Source: Laburnicola sp. R22_1
Lineage: Eukaryota > Ascomycota > Dothideomycetes > Pleosporales > Didymosphaeriaceae
Assembly (NCBI GenBank): GCA_014281115.1
Contig: JACONQ010000010.1
Coordinates: forward strand, 2,773,848 to 2,837,847
Length of the DNA: 64,000 bases
Direction: 5' to 3'
In this document: positions 61,579-64,000 of the stretch, one piece after another
How the letters are laid out: every line of letters begins with the position of its first letter
How positions within the stretch are numbered: position 1 is the first letter of the stretch
Notes under the pieces: model-generated
What the model saw: only the letters and a program-made list of their open reading frames with translations
Database searches by the model: none
Told to the model about the DNA's origin: nothing
Made by a program: the position numbers and the translations under genes

Positions 61579-63811
61579 CTCACTCTATTACACAAAGAAA
61601 GGGACTGCTTTTCTTTACTTTCGCACTATAGAATTTAGCGCGCGCACGGACTCTTAAGTGCCTTTCTTTGCTTTTTTAGAGTGCCTTTCTTTACTCTTCC
61701 TAAACTCGAAAACGGCTACAACTTAGAGGCAGCGTGTAGGTTACTTATAGCAATATTATATATAATTTATAGAAAGTTTATAGATAGATTACGCGTAAAA
61801 AGTAATAAGTTAGGAATAGAGTTAGTGTTCTTAGTTGCTGCTAAAGCGAGTATAACCCCTACTAGCTAGTATAGGACTGCGCGCTAGGCAATATAAAAGT
61901 AAGCTACACATAACTTATATATAAGTGTAAGGGCCTAACTATATATAAATTGCGTATAAGATACCTGTAAGATACGTAATTATTACTTAGACGCTTGTCT
62001 AAGGTAGCTATTAATAGTTAATAGGTTAGCAGCATTAATAATATATATAGTTATAGTATAGATAGGCATTAGTAATTAAGGGACCTTTTTTTTCCCTTTT
62101 TCCTCTCTACAGCGTAGCTTCTTAAAATAGCAAGATTACAAGAAATAGGTAGCAGCGTTAAAAAGAAGGTAGTTACTTCTACGCCCTCTACGCATAGCGT
62201 CTAATTTAGGCCACTAGAACCTACTTAAAATATATACTATATAAGGCAGCTACTTCTATACCTAGTCTTACTAGTGGTAATGCGCTAGGTAGAAGGGCAA
62301 ATAAGACTACTTTAGAAATAATAACTATAAGCCAAGAGGCAGATCTCTTTATAAAGCTAGTAAATAGTTCGACCTTATACCTAGTGTAAAAAGAAGGCGG
62401 GGCAGCTAAAAAAATAAGGTAGATTAGAAGCAACTATAATGCGAGCTTAATAAGCTTAAGAATTAGACTCTACCTACGCTAATAAGAAAGTCTTATTATA
62501 GAATAAGTAACACTATAAATTAAGTATATTCTAAGAAAAATATAGATTCTGTAAATAGGCTTTAAGCTAAATATAGAGGTGTAGCTTCTACTATTAAAGC
62601 TAAGATGGCTACAAGACTAATAGCCGATATAATACTATAAAAACTACTTTAGGTTTATAGTTTTATAAACTAGCTTTAAGCTATATATAGAGATGCAGCT
62701 TTTACTATTAAAGCTAAGATGGCTATAAGACTAACAGCCCGTATAATACTATAAGAACCACTTTAAGCTTATATGGCTTTAAATATATGCGAGTATTAAG
62801 CTAATATTCTACCTATATTAGAGGCGCCATAACTAATCCCTAGGCCAGACCTTTTAGAATGCCACTGAGTTTTATAGACCTCTTTAGAATGCTAGTTATA
62901 AAGAAAAGTATTTTACACTATTATAGACTTAATAATATAATTTCTAGAAGTAATCTAGTCGAAAGTAGTGCAATCGTGCTTACTAGGTAATTAGGTACTA
63001 ATCTTTTAAATATAATTATATTAATAGTAATATAACTAACGCGCTATATAGAATAGAATAACTTAAGTAGCGTTATTTAATATAGTAGTGCTAGGGCCGC
63101 TAATTCGCCCTCTAACGCTAGAGAATCCAAGTTCTTAATTACTTTGTTCACCTTCTTATTGCTATTCTTAATCTTATTAATCTTATAGGCAGTAACTAGA
63201 GCCTCCGCTTTAATAGTTAGCCTCTTCTTTTTACTAATAGGGGCACTAGTAATTCTATTAGGGCCAAGCTAGGCCTTAAGCGCTTTGCCTACCTTACATA
63301 GCTTGGGCTGTTTATAACAAACTAGCTTAAGGAATATATCTAACTTATCTACGCGTAGCACGCGTTCTAGCTACTAATTCGTAACTTTTTTATATAGTAT
63401 TAGGAGTAGACTGCCCTAGCCTAGGCTCTACACAATCTTATACTACCGCGTTGCCTGCTTAATGTGGTTTTCAAAGAAGTTATGGTTCTTTTTTACTAGG
63501 TTGGGGCGGATTAATCTAATTAGCCGCGCCTTGGCCTTTAATTAGACCTGCCCTTTACTATACCTATTACGCGTCTAGTTATTGCTTATAGCTAAGTTAT
63601 CTTTTTAGATTTGCCATATCTGCTCCTCGTATACTTAGTCTAGCAGAGCTAGAGACTATGGCTCCCTAATATGCATAGCTGCTAGCAATATCTTATACTA
63701 ATTATATATTGCCTAGACAAAGTAGAACGAATTATTAGTATTACTGCTGGCAACGCCTTGCCAAGGCTATAAGTGCTATAGCTAGCTAACCTTCCCTATC
63801 CTAGTAGTATA
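61579..63811 (+). repeat. Subtelomeric repeat copy B, next to the telomere
   Basis: Starts CTCACTCTATTACACAAAGA and is collinear with copy A, including the GTG-started 62-codon frame (61681-61869) and the duplicated 115-bp block. It contains the minus-strand protein relic at about 63070-63811. Homology to A stops near 63811 (A near 36430), about 50 bp before the telomere, so this copy was cut by chromosome-end loss or telomere capture. It is more RIP-mutated than A or C. Confidence 0.88.
63070..63811 (-). pseudogene. Second relic of the unrecognised protein, cut by the telomere
   Basis: Same phase and order as the relic at 35704-36430 (the part matching RIKRASRWYKI lies near 63440-63480), with more C-to-T and G-to-A changes and more stops. 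The N-terminal half, which copy A keeps, is missing because the chromosome end lies here. Function is unknown. Confidence 0.55.
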
Positions 63812-63860
63812 CTTTTTTAGATTAGAGCAGCCCTTTATTAACAACTTCTAGATAATATAC

Positions 63861-64000
63861 TAGGGTTAGGGTTAGGGTTAGGGTTAGGGTTAGGGTTAGG
63901 GTTAGGGTTAGGGTTAGGGTTAGGGTTAGGGTTAGGGTTAGGGTTAGGGTTAGGGTTAGGGTTAGGGTTAGGGTTAGGGTTAGGGTTAGGGTTAGGTTAG
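63861..64000 (+). repeat. Telomere, (TTAGGG)n
   Basis: About 23 uninterrupted TTAGGG units running 5' to 3' toward the window end, the expected orientation for a right chromosome end. The last units read TTAGGTTAG, with one G lost. The usual filamentous-fungal telomere repeat is the same hexamer. Confidence 0.98.

Overview
This window is the right-hand end of a chromosome from a filamentous ascomycete (Pezizomycotina-like). It ends in about 23 TTAGGG repeats (63861-64000). Nearly everything inward is repetitive DNA carrying the signature of repeat-induced point mutation (RIP): C-to-T and G-to-A changes, Trp and Gln codons turned into TAG/TAA, and catalytic Asp/Glu turned into Asn/Lys, usually with reading frames otherwise kept. 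I see no gene that looks fully functional, and no tRNA, rRNA or CRISPR. The species cannot be named from this sequence.

Left part (1-17.5 kb). A Ty1/copia element runs in from the left edge (1-2985). A minus-strand Ty3/gypsy remnant follows (2986-7551, resuming after 13028) and is split by a complete 5,471-bp copia element with 292-bp LTRs and a 5-bp target duplication (7552-13022). Next come a coding-like but unrecognised stretch and the first remnant (T1) of a telomere-linked RecQ-type helicase (TLH), ending at a 171-bp tandem repeat.

Middle (17.5-31 kb). AT-rich spacer with long direct and tandem repeats, a RIP-killed Fot1/pogo transposon (20741-22613), and a second, long TLH remnant (T2, about 23.9-29.0 kb).

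Right part (30.4-64 kb). The layout looks modular: subtelomeric repeat copy D then helicase T3; copy A then helicase T4; copy C then helicase T5; a cytosine-poor 2.7-kb tract; copy B; telomere. Copies A, B, C and D share one sharp left edge. T3 stops where A begins and T4 stops where C begins. T4 contains two TA-target DNA transposons (Tc1-like 38952-40479, pogo-like 40729-42846), and its frame is restored when they are removed. Just upstream of T5 sits a reversed copy of the same copia family (44255-53770). One of its LTRs carries a pogo element (49549-53591), and the transposase gene of that pogo element carries a 5'-truncated LINE (50773-52675). Each nesting level has an exact target duplication.

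Nothing here forms a working pathway. The window is best read as a stratified record of chromosome-end turnover: five helicase remnants, all pointing at the telomere, successive transposon insertions, and RIP that is heavier in older layers than in younger ones.
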